In this document: piece by piece, positions 10,743-22,015 of the stretch | Numbering within the stretch: position 1 is the stretch's first letter | Layout: every line of letters begins with the position of its first letter | The notes under the pieces: generated by a model | Told to the model about the DNA's origin: nothing | The model's input: only the letters and a program-made list of their open reading frames with translations | The model's database searches: none | Assembly: GCA_949592205.1 (NCBI GenBank) | Contig: CATIUR010000004.1 | Location: 99,006,837-99,070,836 of the forward strand | Direction: 5' to 3' | Source: Helichrysum umbraculigerum | Lineage: Eukaryota > Streptophyta > Magnoliopsida > Asterales > Asteraceae | DNA: 64,000 bases | Translations under genes and position numbers: made by a program

Positions 10743-11834
10743 ATGCCTCCACGACGACAAATCATGCTTACTGAAGCCGAAGTCGCGGGCCTAATTGCCC
10801 GTAGTGTGGCCCAAGCCCTAGCTACCCGAACATCAAACCCTGGTAGCGAAGATACAGCTACTAACGGACCGCAACCCAAAACCTGCACCTACAAAGACTT
10901 CCATAACTGCAAACCCTTGACTTTTCAAGGAACCGAAGGAGCGATTGGTCTGATTCGTTGGACCGAGAAAATTGAATCAGTGTTCCTCATCTGCAACTGC
11001 AAGGAAGAGGATAAAGTCAAATTCGCCGCCAGCACCTTTTCCGAAATCGCCCTAACCTGGTGGAATACTTATGCGCAGACTGTGAGCATTGCCGATGCTT
11101 ACAAATTACCTTGGGATGAACTGAAGAATATGCTGAGGGGCGAGTACTGCCCGAGAGACGAACTGAAACAGTTGGAATTAGAATTCTGGAATCACAAGAT
11201 GCAAGGCGACGATATCACCGGTTACACCAACCGTTTTCATCAGTTGGCACTGCTGTGCCCATCCATGGTTGATCCTGAATACAAAAGGATCGAAAAATAC
11301 GTTGATGGACTGCCCGAGCGACTTCAAGACTTAGTTACTTCGTCTAAACCGGGAACCATTCAGAGCGCCATTCGTATGGCTCATGAGTTAACGGCTAATT
11401 CTGTTCGCCGTGGCTCGACTTCGACCCCACCTGCGAATAACAAACGTAAATGGGAAGTGATTCCCCACTCATCCAATCCTACCTCTGACAAAAAGCCTGC
11501 AACTGCCAATGCCAGTGACTCAAAGGCTTACAAGGGGAGCAAGCCTTACTGCTCCAAATGTAGTCGTCATCATAACGGCTCCTGTCCCTGTTCCAAATGC
11601 AAGAAATTCGGGCACTTGGCCCAAGACTGTCAAACCAACCCCACTGGTACTGATACTCCTGCACCCAAGACCTGCTATGAGTGCAATGGTACCGGGCACT
11701 TTAGGAAAGATTGCCCAAAACTGAAACTCCGAACCAACAATACGAGGAGCAGAGCTTATGTGATTAACGCCAGGGAGGATGACCCGAACCCGAGACTTTG
11801 CGATTTACTCAACCCGGGTACGCTCATTCTTTGA
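10743..11834 (+). CDS. gag: Gag of element 1, with three zinc fingers; no pol follows
   Basis: This is a 363-residue structural protein of a chromovirus-type element, expected to form the cytoplasmic particle and bind the element RNA. The start is MPPRRQIMLTEAEV, as in the other chromovirus gags here (MPPRRQ, MPPKTR, MPPKKK), and is preceded by an acceptor-like TTTCAAGGAACATG. The core reads CTYKDFHNCKPLTFQGTEGA at about residues 48-67 and continues through WWNTYAQ and LPWDELKNMLRGEYCPRDE. Cysteine fingers start at about residues 270 (CSKCSRHHNGSC), 283 (CSKCKKFGHLAQDC) and 311 (CYECNGTGHFRKDC). The stop lies where the autonomous relatives continue, through DPNVVTGTFLLNN, into the protease DTGAD. 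Coding quality looks good, with no internal break. Gag identity is firm; autonomy is excluded by the lack of pol. Confidence 0.92.
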   Translation: MPPRRQIMLTEAEVAGLIARSVAQALATRTSNPGSEDTATNGPQPKTCTYKDFHNCKPLTFQGTEGAIGLIRWTEKIESVFLICNCKEEDKVKFAASTFSEIALTWWNTYAQTVSIADAYKLPWDELKNMLRGEYCPRDELKQLELEFWNHKMQGDDITGYTNRFHQLALLCPSMVDPEYKRIEKYVDGLPERLQDLVTSSKPGTIQSAIRMAHELTANSVRRGSTSTPPANNKRKWEVIPHSSNPTSDKKPATANASDSKAYKGSKPYCSKCSRHHNGSCPCSKCKKFGHLAQDCQTNPTGTDTPAPKTCYECNGTGHFRKDCPKLKLRTNNTRSRAYVINAREDDPNPRLCDLLNPGTLIL

Positions 11835-11913
11835 CTACCCGAATCTGTTTTCTCATAAATCTCTCGCATAATGATTGATGTATAACTGTATTTTAGTCTG
11901 TGTGTTTTCTTTG

Positions 11914-11934
11914 ATCCTAAGTACACAATAGGAT
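11914..11934 (+). other. Post-gag hairpin with AGTACA loop (element 1)
   Basis: ATCCTA pairs with TAGGAT around the 9-base loop AGTACACAA, 80 bases after the gag stop. Element 2 has the same loop on a stem with compensating base changes (39960-39993). Confidence 0.5.
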
Positions 11935-12133
11935 TAGGAGACGACCGATAACTTAAATCCCGACAACACAATTTGCCTTACAATTTAGATACAGTAACCA
12001 AACTTCCTTCCCAATTATCTCACACTGGTTGAGGCCGGGAACTCATCTACTATTCATTACTTTAAACAGATGATTTAATATAACTTCACTTACTTGGGGC
12101 AAATTCTTAAATAGAACACTTATTTCGTAGGAA

Positions 12134-12772
12134 ATGACAACTTCCTCCGTCAACAACCCTACACTGCAAAATGAACTGCTAAGTGAGGAACCGAAGATGT
12201 TTCCTTACCTCCTTGAACTCGAGTGTGATACAGAACACTCCGCTGAATCAGCAATGGCACATGCTGTTCCTGCTGATCCAACTGCTGCAAAAGCACCAGT
12301 TGATGTAACCTTGACTGCTAAATCAGTCAGCCACCTCAACCAAACTATCGACTCGCTGCGAAAACAACTAACTGAAGCACGTGAAGACATTGATGACCTA
12401 CGACGAATTGCCTTCCAAAATGATCTGCGTATGCGTGAATATGAGCTACGTTTAATAGCTTTAGAAAACCCCACTTCACCACCAACTTCACATGGTACTT
12501 CTACTGAAGAGGATACCGACACTGACTGTACCCCGCCTCCAGCAAAAAGGGCGAAAATCACTCCGACCAACTCTTCAGGAAATTACTTGGGAAAGAAACC
12601 TTTCTGTTCCCGATGTACTCGGCATCATGAAGGACCGTGTACCATACCCACTGGTCAATGCAGATCATACCCTAAAAGTACGAACCCTTCCAAAGCGAAA
12701 CTTTGCTTCAACTGTGGGAGTGCCGGCCACCTCAAGGCCAAATGCCCACTACCTTCAGGCAACAAAAATTAG
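12134..12772 (+). CDS. Element 1 second ORF: coiled coil plus zinc knuckle
   Basis: This 212-residue protein follows gag after a 300-base gap and is preceded by an acceptor-like TTATTTCGTAGGAAATG. Residues about 65-112 (HLNQTIDSLRKQLTEAREDI and onwards) have heptad-like hydrophobic spacing and predict a coiled coil. A proline/threonine/acid-rich linker follows, then PPPAKRAKI, a possible nuclear signal. A finger-like CSRCTRHHEGPC lies at about residues 158-169, resembling the first finger of gag. A clean CCHC knuckle, CFNCGSAGHLKAKC, lies at about 192-205. The zinc part is clearly gag-like; the N-terminal half is unlike gag. Function is unknown; an RNA-binding accessory or a duplicated, diverged gag tail is the best guess. 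It ends 111 bases before the PPT. Confidence 0.7.
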   Translation: MTTSSVNNPTLQNELLSEEPKMFPYLLELECDTEHSAESAMAHAVPADPTAAKAPVDVTLTAKSVSHLNQTIDSLRKQLTEAREDIDDLRRIAFQNDLRMREYELRLIALENPTSPPTSHGTSTEEDTDTDCTPPPAKRAKITPTNSSGNYLGKKPFCSRCTRHHEGPCTIPTGQCRSYPKSTNPSKAKLCFNCGSAGHLKAKCPLPSGNKN

Positions 12773-12847
12773 GGTACGTTACCACCTGACAACTACTTGA
12801 TTTCAAACACTGTAGGACCTACCCTACTATCGATTACTACTTCGAAC

Positions 12848-12883
12848 AAATTTCGGGACGAAATTTTCATAACAAGGGGAGAA
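12848..12883 (+). promoter_or_regulatory. Element 1 PPT with adjacent hairpin
   Basis: The arms AAATTTCG and CGAAATTT (12848-12866) enclose the loop GGA. Five bases later comes the polypurine tract AACAAGGGGAGAA (12871-12883), directly against the 3' LTR. This tract primes plus-strand DNA synthesis. Confidence 0.8.
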
Positions 12884-15800
12884 TGTAACAACCCCGAAAT
12901 TAGGGCCAATTTAAAATTTTCCTAATTACTTGTTTATTACTTGTATTTAATATGAAATAGGATTAAATACATTACTTACTATATATATATATATGGATGG
13001 AATATATGTATATATACGTGTATACGATTCGTACAAATATCGTATAAAATTACAATCGTACAAACTTGCGTACACTGATAAAACAATTATTAAATAATGT
13101 GAAATTATTTAATTACTTTGATTGTTACTTTATATTATGTTTATAATATAACGGAAAACGTACGTTTTGATTAAAACGTTACCGAACTCTACGAAAACTC
13201 GATTAACCGACAAAACTAAACGAAGTTATATTTTATAACTTAGAATCAAGTATTTTATTTAAATACTCCAACAAAAATACCGGGGAACGACTCGTATTTT
13301 AAAACGTATATTAATCGCGTGAAAAATCATTTTAAACGTTTAAACGACCGGGGAAACGAACACCGCACGGAGCGCAAACACGAGGGAACAACATTTGGTG
13401 AGATCCACACTTGGTGGACCCCACCAAAACCGGCCCAAAGGTGAGGGGCATTAAGCCTCACCTCTCTTCTCCACTTACACACACCACCATCACCATACTC
13501 TATCATTTCACTCCCATCTCCTCTCCTCTCTCTCTCTACTCAGTTCTCTCTCTCTCTAAAAACCTCCCAAAACCGCCACCATCATTCACCAAATAACACC
13601 ACTAAATCACCTCGGATCGTGACACGGTTTGGAGCAAAAACGATCACCACGCGAGCACGAACGTTTCTATCTTTTCGGTTTTGAAAACCGAGTCTTGTAA
13701 GTTAACCAAACTCTAAAACTCTTTTAAATACTTTTATTTACTTCTCTAGTTGATAATCTAGCTAGATAATGTCCAAATTATACGTTAAAACTCGTTTTTG
13801 GGAACTCGAAAACTTAAACCGAGAACCACCACTGAAAACAGTCCACTTCCGGATTTTTTATAAATTCGTGTGTTCAAAATCAACGAAAACTTTCTAAATA
13901 AGAAATCTTCGTCTCTTCGTCGCCTACGACTTTCATGAAGGGCGTTTTGCCCAGAAATACACCCATCTTCGGCTAATACTAGAACTTTGGACTTAGTTCT
14001 GTTTAGAACCAAATCTGACCACACTTCACTTTTATTTTTGTTTAAAATAGTAAACGGACATAAGAAAATACCATAAAATGCAGAAATGAACTTTAGATAT
14101 ATGAGAATATGTGTGATTTTTCGTTAGGCTTGAAATGGACTACAAATGGGTTAAATCGAGGGTTGGAACCGAGTCAAGAATCTGAAACAGGAAACCACTA
14201 AACTGAGATCAGTCCACTTCTCGAATTTTTATAAAATCATACGTTTGAAACTAGCGAAAACATTCTAAACATAAAATCTTCGTCTTTTCGTCGGCTACAA
14301 CTTTCGTGAAGAAGGTTTAGCCCAGAAACGCCCTCGTTTTGCTATAAAAATCAATTTACAAACATATATATTTTGTGTCAAAACTTTGGAAAAGATTAAC
14401 TAAAAACCGACACCTCGAGGACCTCTAGAACCGAAAACTCAGTTGATAAAGTGAATATTAGCCATAATATGACTTAGGTAAAAGCCTCGGGTCAAGACTC
14501 GATCGTTTGACCTCAAAACGTCGCATTTTGTGGCCAACGTCGCATTTAGCGACGTCGCGGCCTACGTCGCACAAAAATCTCAACGTCGCACTAGCGACGC
14601 AGCCTTTTACGTCGCATTAACTTGCGGACGTCGCACATAGCGACGTAGACTTTTACGTCGCAGACCGAACCTACGTCGCATTGATTTGCGAAGGTCGCAT
14701 CATGCGACGTACCTCCCTACGTCGCACCCTACGTCGCATGCTACGTCGCATAAAACAGAACCTTGAAAAGTCAGATTTTACTAAGTGTCGAACTTACTCT
14801 TGTACACTACACGGGATTACAATCGATACAACTTACAAGTTCACCCACTAGTTACGTGCTGGATTACACGTTAACTGATACGAACTTACATACAAATACT
14901 TACGAGGTTTCACTCGTACCCTTTGGGGACAAAGCCCATTGGAACTTACGCAAACGATATACAATGTGATACGAAACAACAGTTATACACGTACGCTTTA
15001 CAAAAGTATAACTACTACGAATACATAATAATAATGGATGGAATTATTATTATACACCGATAACAAACGAACCGTACAAACTTTATACAAACTACAAACG
15101 ATTTACAAACGTACAAACAAACTAATGGACATTAACTAGTTTGGGAACAACTAGCATGGATACTTTACAAGTATTCCATTTACTTACTAAACCTTGCGCG
15201 TATTAGGACGCTAAGGGTTGCTAGTTCGGGATACTACTTGCTTACCTACTACTTTGTCTGCTAGGCTCAGGTGAGTCTTACAGCCCCTACTTTACTGTTT
15301 TATACTCAGGGGTGAGATGCATTACTGTTTTACATGAACACACAAAACTTACTTGCTGCCATGATTTACTTACTGTACGAGATTAACGATACGCCAATTG
15401 CATGGGTTTACGACTAATCCAATGAAATCCTCCTGAACCATAGTTGTTAGTTATGTGATAAGCGCGAGTTTTAGTATATGGATCCATATGGGACTGACAA
15501 TCCCCGCCCGGGGTAGCAAGCACTACCACGAACCGTTCCTGTAGAAACGGGCGTTTCTTACTCGTTCCGTATGAATGTTTTGGATTACATTCATGAGGGG
15601 GTACCGATATTTACTGTACGTTAAGCATCAACTATGGGGGCTCATGGCGATTGTATCAAACGGTTGTATATCCTACAACCACCCACTTATTAAAACTTAA
15701 GTAATTGATGAGCATAACCTGTGATCATTACTTGCTGGCTAGCTATGATTTACAAATACTACATGTGTGTTCAAACTGTTTACTTACTTACAAACCTGTG

Positions 15801-16137
15801 AGATTCACCAACCTTTTTGGTTGACCGTTTTAGTAATGCTTCTCAGGTACACAGCATCAGTAGGGATGCCCAGCAGGATAAGCTTACTTAGCTCGAGTCG
15901 CATGCATTACAAGCTTGGAGATTTTACTGCATTACTTTTGTACTTACTGTTATGTACTAGAATCTCTAGGAATTTACTTAAACTCGAGCTTGTATTTTGA
16001 AACTACTTATGTATTAATGTAATAACTTTTCGAACGTCTCATTTAGAGTCGTTCACTGTATCCTTTGTGCTTGTGATTATTGATTAGTAACACCCAAAAC
16101 ATCGCTTCCGCAAACTGTTAAATTTGGGGGTGTTACA
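12884..16137 (+). repeat. Element 1, 3' LTR
   Basis: It has the same length (3254 bp) and landmarks as the 5' LTR, at a constant offset of 6225. No base difference was seen in the parts compared. It carries its own ACGTCGCA array at 14508-14753 and is followed by the GTTAT duplication. Confidence 0.9.
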
Positions 16138-16436
16138 GTTATAATGTGAGTAGATGTCTCAAAAGATCATCTATGCTAGTTGTCCAGTCAACTAGTTATG
16201 TCTAAATGTTTGATTGTTGTTTATGTTTTGAAAACATGTACGGCCCGTTGGTGACGGTGTGTAATAATAATTTTCAAAAACATTATTATTATGTTTCGAC
16301 TCACTTGTATACTTATAAAAGTGTGTGTTAATCATTCTTGCTTTGGTTTAATATCGTATTGACTAATTACTATCGTTTGGTAAACATTTTGAGTAAATTA
16401 TAAAGTGCTGAAAAATGTTGACCAAGGTTGACCGCG

Positions 16437-16595
16437 AACTGGGATCTCGGCTCGCAAGTCTCGGCTCGCAAGTCTCAACTCGCAAGTCTCGGATCGCAAG
16501 TCAAAAAGTCAGCTCGCAAGTCAAAATCTCAACTCGCAAGTCAAAATCTCAACTCGCAAATCTCAACTCGCAAGTAAAAATCTCAACTCGCAGAA
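16437..16595. repeat. CTCGCAAGT short-repeat array in LTR H
   Basis: About eleven copies of (A/G)(A/G)CTCGCAAGTCWMARWCTC-type words, with units of about 13-20 bases. It occupies the same relative position in LTR H as the unrelated arrays in the other LTRs. Confidence 0.8.
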
Positions 16596-19311
16596 TCGGC
16601 TGTTAGTGGTTTCATTTATGATAACTTGGTCAAACGGGCTCGGTTCAACCCGAAACTTTTACATAGGTCTTAAATATGTTTATAGAGTCTAAGAAAATTG
16701 TCGTTGCGTTTTGTGGTTAACCCGAAGTGTTGGTTTTATTGTTGTTGCACAAATCAGTCCCTAAGGGTGGGTTTTTTGTTTTTGGACTCGTTTCGGGTCT
16801 CGTTTTCGCCTAGTTAAAATCTGAATTAAATCTCAAGAAAAATCACAGTGGTTCATCCATATCTTAAGTGTTTTATTTAATTTTTCCAGAATTTTTGGAA
16901 CTTGTTTCGTTAACTAAATAAAATCGAGAAGGACCAAAGGTCCAATTTCGGCCAGAAATGACCTTTGTTCATAAACCAAATTTTCTGGGTAAATCAGCGT
17001 ATTTTCAAACAAGACCAAATAAGAACTTTTTGTAGACAACATCTTTAGGAAGATTTTGGCTCAAGTATCATGTATTTTAGTGACCTAGAACTCGATATAT
17101 GATCAAGAGTGTGAGGCTGTTTTTCTGGGACAGAAAACAGTGTTGATATATATGTTTGGAAAACGAGTTTTACCACTTATTTTGGTCATAATGTTGCTAA
17201 GTGGACTTGTAAACATGATAATATATGTTTTTCATGAAAGAAAAGTAGAGGAAAGGTATCCTTACAAAGAGAATTCGCGGAGTAAGAAAAGATGATGGTG
17301 ATGACGATCTTGAGCTTAAAGTCTTGTTTGCTTTTCTCTTGAAACTTCTTGATGAATTTGTGGTGAAAGATGATGAATATGTTGGTGGTGTGGGTTGGTT
17401 TTCCAGCAAAAAGAAAGAAAAGGAGAAGGTAGAGAGTAGGGGAAAGAGTGGTGAAGTGGGTGTGGTGGTTTAAATGAAGTATGGGTGTTGATTTGGTTTT
17501 TGTCAAACAAAGTGAATGGCGAGAGGTATGGCCATGGCACAGCCGGCTTCCTTGGGGTCCCACCACAATATTTTTGAGCAAATTTTGTTCCCAAAATTTA
17601 CGTAGTGTGTGGTGCTCGTTTACCCGATTGTTTCGGTGTTTATTTATACGTTATACGTTTAATATACGTGTTTCTAAGTAACGATAATATTTCAATATTT
17701 TTGGGTGTAGTATTTACTCAAGGTACTTGATAAACAATTTATAAAATGTTTCGTTAAAATGTCGATCTCGATTTGCGAGTTCGTGTTGCGGTTATCTAAT
17801 CGCGAGACGTTTAATTAAATACGTTTTGTTATTGATTTAAAATACGATATTTTTAATAGAAGTTTTATTTAAAATAATTTATTCTAAGTTATAAAAATAT
17901 AGTTTGGGTTTCGTTCGGTTGTCAGTTGTGAATCGCGCGTTTTTGTTGCGTGTGGTTTGTTTTATACGATACGAAACATGTTTTATCTATTATCGAAATA
18001 GTAGAACGCAAACCATGAGTTTATTAAATAACTTCGTATTATTTAATATTTCGTGTTCACCAACGTCCGTATTTTGAAGTGTCGGATTCCATTCGATTCG
18101 AAAATGCACGATTTAAATCAATCGCGTACGTGTGTATATATATATATATATACAAATATACATGATGATACACATAATTAGCCTAACACTAAACTAATTA
18201 CATGTAATTACACTGTAATTAGTGTAACACCCCCGAATTTACTGTTTAGCGGAAGCAAGCTTTGGGGTGCTACTAATCAATAATCAAAACACACAAGGCA
18301 TATAATGAACGACTCTATATGCGCTGTTTTACTGGTACATTGATAATATAAAGTTTTACAATGTATAACGTTTACAAAAGCCCATTAATTACATTGTTTA
18401 GAGATTATATGGCATAACTAGGTTACAAAATGTAGTAATGCAAAATAATCTCCTGCTGTGCATGCTGACTCGAGCTATGGGCATCCTGAATGAACAGGTC
18501 TACTGCTGTTGCGTACCTGAGAACACATGCTAAAAGGTCAGCTAACGCTGGTGAGCTCACAGGTTTGCATATAAATATGTAAGTAAGTTGTGAACCACAA
18601 GATTTAGTATTAAACGTTTGAAATGAATCAAATAATGTATATGTCTGCCATGAGGTCATGTTCTGCGCTTAACGTGGGTGTCAGAATCACAATAAAGTGC
18701 CTGATCGTGGGTGCCTCCGGGCGAGTGTCTAATCCACACTCGTATGAACAAATGCTAATGCGTCCGTTTGACCAGTTAGTGCTTGCTAACCCGGACGAGG
18801 ATTGTCAATCCTATATGGTACCATACACTAACATTCGCACTACTTAAAGTATTACCAGAACTATGAACGTAGAGGACTTAAAAGTGATTAGAAAACAGCT
18901 CATGCAGGATATAGCGAGTTTTGTACTTGTGTTCACATGTAAAACAAGGTAAAGCATGTATTCCTACCCCTGGGTTTAAAAATAGTAAAAAAAGGGGCTA
19001 TGAGACTCACCTGAGCCTGAAGAGTTGCAATGAAGCAAATGTGGTGAAGTAAAATGGGGTGTCCGAAGACTGTAACCTGCCGGGCGTTTATAACGCGCAA
19101 GGTTAAATAAAATAAGTAGGTATCTTATAAGATAACCTAGGCTAGTTGTTCATCTAACTAGTAATGTCCATACGATTTGAATTAATTGATAAGTTTTGAG
19201 TTTTTGAGAACATGTACGGCCCGTTGGTGATTGTTTGTAATAAATATCTTTAACATTATTATTTTAATTTCGAAACATTATACTTATAGAGTATTTACAA
19301 TCTTTAGGTGA

Positions 19312-19402
19312 CGGGGGTCCGGGGGCAGCGCCCCTGGTTAGCGGGGTTCCCGGGGTGGCAACCCCTGGCGGGGTCCAAGGGGCTGGCCCCTAGTTGGGGT
19401 CG
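19312..19402. repeat. GC-rich multi-hairpin module in LTR C
   Basis: Consecutive small palindromes such as GGGGGCAGCGCCCC and GGGGTGGCAACCCC stand out against AT-rich surroundings. Related modules are at 45516-45603 and 53726-53813. Confidence 0.75.
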
Positions 19403-19547
19403 AGATGCCAAGTCAGCTCGAAAATTTTTTATTTCTCCTAAATTGCTTTGGTGAAAAACGCATCTGGACTTGAATTTGGGTGAAATCAAGTGATAAAATT
19501 TAGGTCTCGAGACTTAGTAAAAATGGGTTGTAAACATTATGTTTTCA

Positions 19548-19950
19548 GCGTCACTTATAGCGACACTCAAGGGTTTAGGCGGCACTTAGGAAGTGTCGCA
19601 TGAAATGACGGATTCTGATCTAATGGCGTCACTTGTGTAAGTGACGCATAGAGGGCGACACTTAAGGAAGTGTCGGTTGTGAGTGTCGGTATAAAGGTCA
19701 TGAGTCACTAAGGTTAGTGACGGGTGAAATCAGTTCTCGATTGTAGGCGTCACTTAGACAAGTGACGCTATAAGTGTCGGTTCATAGTGACGGGTATTGA
19801 ATTTGCGACACTTAGGCAAGTGTCGGGAAAAAGGGGTTTTATGCGGCACTTAGGCAAGTGACGCAAAATTAGGGCTTTTAGCGACACTCAATGCGTCACT
19901 TAAGTGACGCACGAAGTGACGCTATACTGCAGTCGTCGTTGCGTCACTTC
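19548..19950. repeat. GCGTCACTTA / AAGTGACGC palindromic array in LTR C
   Basis: About twenty short words, GCGTCACTT, AAGTGACGC, GCGACACTT and AAGTGTCG, alternate in orientation, so neighbours can pair as hairpins. The same word family forms the array in element 3. Confidence 0.85.
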
Positions 19951-20929
19951 GAGCTGTTGACGGATTTTTGAGCCAAAAACGAGTTTTCCGGCGACCACTT
20001 GGTCCGATCCTTTTACCCAACCCTTATATGAACATTACAAGCTTATCTAAACCAAAATCAAGTATTATAACAAAGATTTAAGTGGTTTCGAGAATTTGTC
20101 GGAAACTTACAAAGTGGCGAATCAAAATTCCGAAAAGATGAAGTTGTAGATCGTTGCGTGGTGTATCTTTTTCTCCAAATGACCTCCGAAATTTGTGGGG
20201 GTTTTGAGGTAGTTTTTGGTGGTTTAATGGTGATGGTGGTGTGGAACTTTTGAGAGAAAATGGAAGAGAGAGAGGTAGAAAGAGATGGTGATGATGTTGA
20301 TTATGGGAATGGGTGGGGATTTCCCCCATTTTGGCTGATTTTGGTGGGGGTCTACCGGAGTGTGGGTCTCCACTTTTTACCTCCGTGCATTCGCGCTCCG
20401 TGCGGTGTTCGTTTTCCGATCGTTTAAACGTTTAGTTAATTTAATACGCGTTTAAATTTACATTTTAAAATACGAAAAATTTCTCGATAATTTGGTTGAA
20501 GTATTTTATCGAAATACTTAATATTGGTGTTATAAAGTATAACTTTAATTTGTTTTGCTTTGTTTGCGCGTTAAATCTTTTAATCGCGTAAATTGTTAAT
20601 TGTATTTTACGAAACGAATGTGAAATATTATCAAAATAATATTTTGGATATAATAGTGTTATTAAATATTAATATATTATTTAATAAAATCGTTCACCAA
20701 CGTCCGTATTTAATTGAATCGAATTACATTCGATTGAAGTAGCGTGCGATTTAATCAAATCGCATAATCGTATATATATATTCACAATATATATTAATTG
20801 ATACACAAATTAGCCTAACACAGAACTAATTACATGTATTACAAAATGATTAGGACCTAATGACGAGTCCTAATTTGGCGGGTGTTACAATTAGGCACTA
20901 ATACTAGTCCTAATTTGTCGGGTATCACA

Positions 20930-21188
20930 ACTTTGCTGACTGCTGAGTTGTGGGACTGGTTGCTGCCAGGATGGGCCAACTGTCAGCATGGCTCGTGAGT
21001 CTAAGGGCCCTCAAACCAATCGGCCCAACCGCGTAAAGATTGTGTGTTCTTTCTTTTTCTGAAAGCTTTATTATTGCATTGCTATTGTTCATGTGTGTTT
21101 GAGTGACCACGTATCATACGTGGTGTGAGTTTCAGCGGCACTTTCCCAACAAAGTGTACAACAATCCCTTTGTTAAACAGGAGGGAGA
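20930..21188. other. Unassigned spacer with a perfect palindrome
   Basis: No gene was recognised. At 21107-21123, CCACGTA and TACGTGG flank TCA, making a perfect 7-bp inverted repeat with two ACGTGG (G-box-like) cores. This could be a fragment of another LTR. Confidence 0.4.
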
Positions 21189-21197
21189 AAATGTTAA

Positions 21198-22006
21198 GAG
21201 AAAATTACATAAACCGTCCTTATGGTTTGGTCAAATTTCATGCGCAGTTCTTTAGTTAAGTTTATTACACAAATCATCATTTCTTTTGAAACTTGTTACG
21301 TCAATAGTCATTTACACTAACGATTGTTAACTCTCCGTTAGAAAGGACCATGTGTGTAGTTTTTTTTTATACTTTTAAATTTTTTGAGTAATCATAAATT
21401 ATAAAACAAATATGTATAGATACATTATTAGGTATACAAACATCATTTTTATATTTCAATCACTAGATTGTTCAACTTCTGCATTATTGAAACATTATAT
21501 ATTATTATAGTCCACAACCGTATTTCACCACTCAAAAGACCCTCCATCACCTATTAATCTTACCAATTTGTGGACTTCTCTTTTGCATCCATTCCGACGA
21601 CCCTAGCTTCAAAGTAAAACGACGTTTGAAAAGTGGAAACTAATTAAGCCACAAATGTATATTTAGCCATTTAGGTGGCAAAAAGCTTTTGGTGAATTTG
21701 AGTGATGGAATATAAAATTTGATATCTTAGAGGAAAATATGACCAAATTTGTGGGAAATGATAATAAAGTTATGTGTACCTAATAATGTATATACATATG
21801 TTAGATTTTATAATATATTTTACTCAAAAAGGTTAAAATAATTTTTTTACATACATGGTCCTTTTTAACGGAGAGTTAACAGTCGTTAGTGTAAAAGACT
21901 ATTGACGTAACAAGTTCTAAAAGAAATGATCTGTGTAATTAAATTAATTAAAGGACTGCGAGTGAAATTTGACCCAAATCATAAGGACGTTTTATGTAAT
22001 TTTCTC
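21198..22006. mobile_element. Mutator-type MITE with long terminal inverted repeats
   Basis: The element is 809 bp with imperfect inverted repeats of about 155-160 bp starting GAGAAAATTACATAAA(C/A)CGT. A perfect 9-bp duplication, AAATGTTAA, lies at 21189-21197 and 22007-22015. A 9-bp duplication with long TIRs is the Mutator hallmark. The AT-rich centre has no transposase. Confidence 0.88.
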
Positions 22007-22015
22007 AAATGTTAA

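Larger units (their letters stand above)
6659..16137 (+). mobile_element. Element 1: complete gag-only chromovirus-like LTR retrotransposon
   Basis: The element is 9479 bp, flanked by GTTAT at 6654-6658 and 16138-16142. It has two 3254-bp LTRs, a PBS at 9916, gag at 10743, a second ORF at 12134 and a PPT at 12871. The internal region is only 2971 bp and contains no protease, reverse transcriptase, RNase H or integrase. This matches the known TR-GAG class of non-autonomous elements, which need enzymes in trans. The two LTRs have equal length, and encoded chance ORFs at the same offsets are identical, so the insertion is recent. It lies inside LTR H. Confidence 0.9.
18223..20889 (-). mobile_element. 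Solo LTR 'C' (2667 bp) inserted in H
   Basis: It starts TGTAACACCCCCGAATTTAC and ends GGCGGGTGTTACA, with a perfect ATTAG duplication at 18218-18222 and 20890-20894. All minus-strand chromovirus LTR landmarks are present: GACTCACCTGAG at 19006, CGGCCCGTTGGTGA, a GC-rich module at 19312-19402, a CACTTA/GTGACG array, a leader with AAACTTAC at 20102, and a TATA tract near 20770. There is no internal region, so it is a solo LTR. Confidence 0.88.
3184..20929 (-). mobile_element. Old gypsy (chromovirus-type) LTR 'H', left-truncated and split by three insertions
   Basis: Four segments belong to one LTR in minus orientation: 3184-3565, 6238-6658, 16143-18222 and 20895-20929, about 2.9 kb together. 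They align in order with the LTRs at 18223, 28870 and 44382. Shared landmarks include AATGAACGACCACTATATGCG, the GACTCACCTGAG block (6590), CGGCCCGTTGGTGA (16242), a leader block with CTTAC (17261), a TATA-rich tract (18130) and a closing GGGTATCACA. The first 60 or so bases (TGTAACACCCCC...) are missing at the left, so no target duplication can be tested. No internal region adjoins it; it is a solo or broken LTR. Confidence 0.75.

Noticed and set aside
19548..19950. CRISPR-like look of the regularly spaced short repeats in several LTRs
   Set aside because: Repeat words are only 8-10 bases, vary, alternate in orientation and sit inside plant LTRs. There are no cas genes and no unique spacers of constant length.
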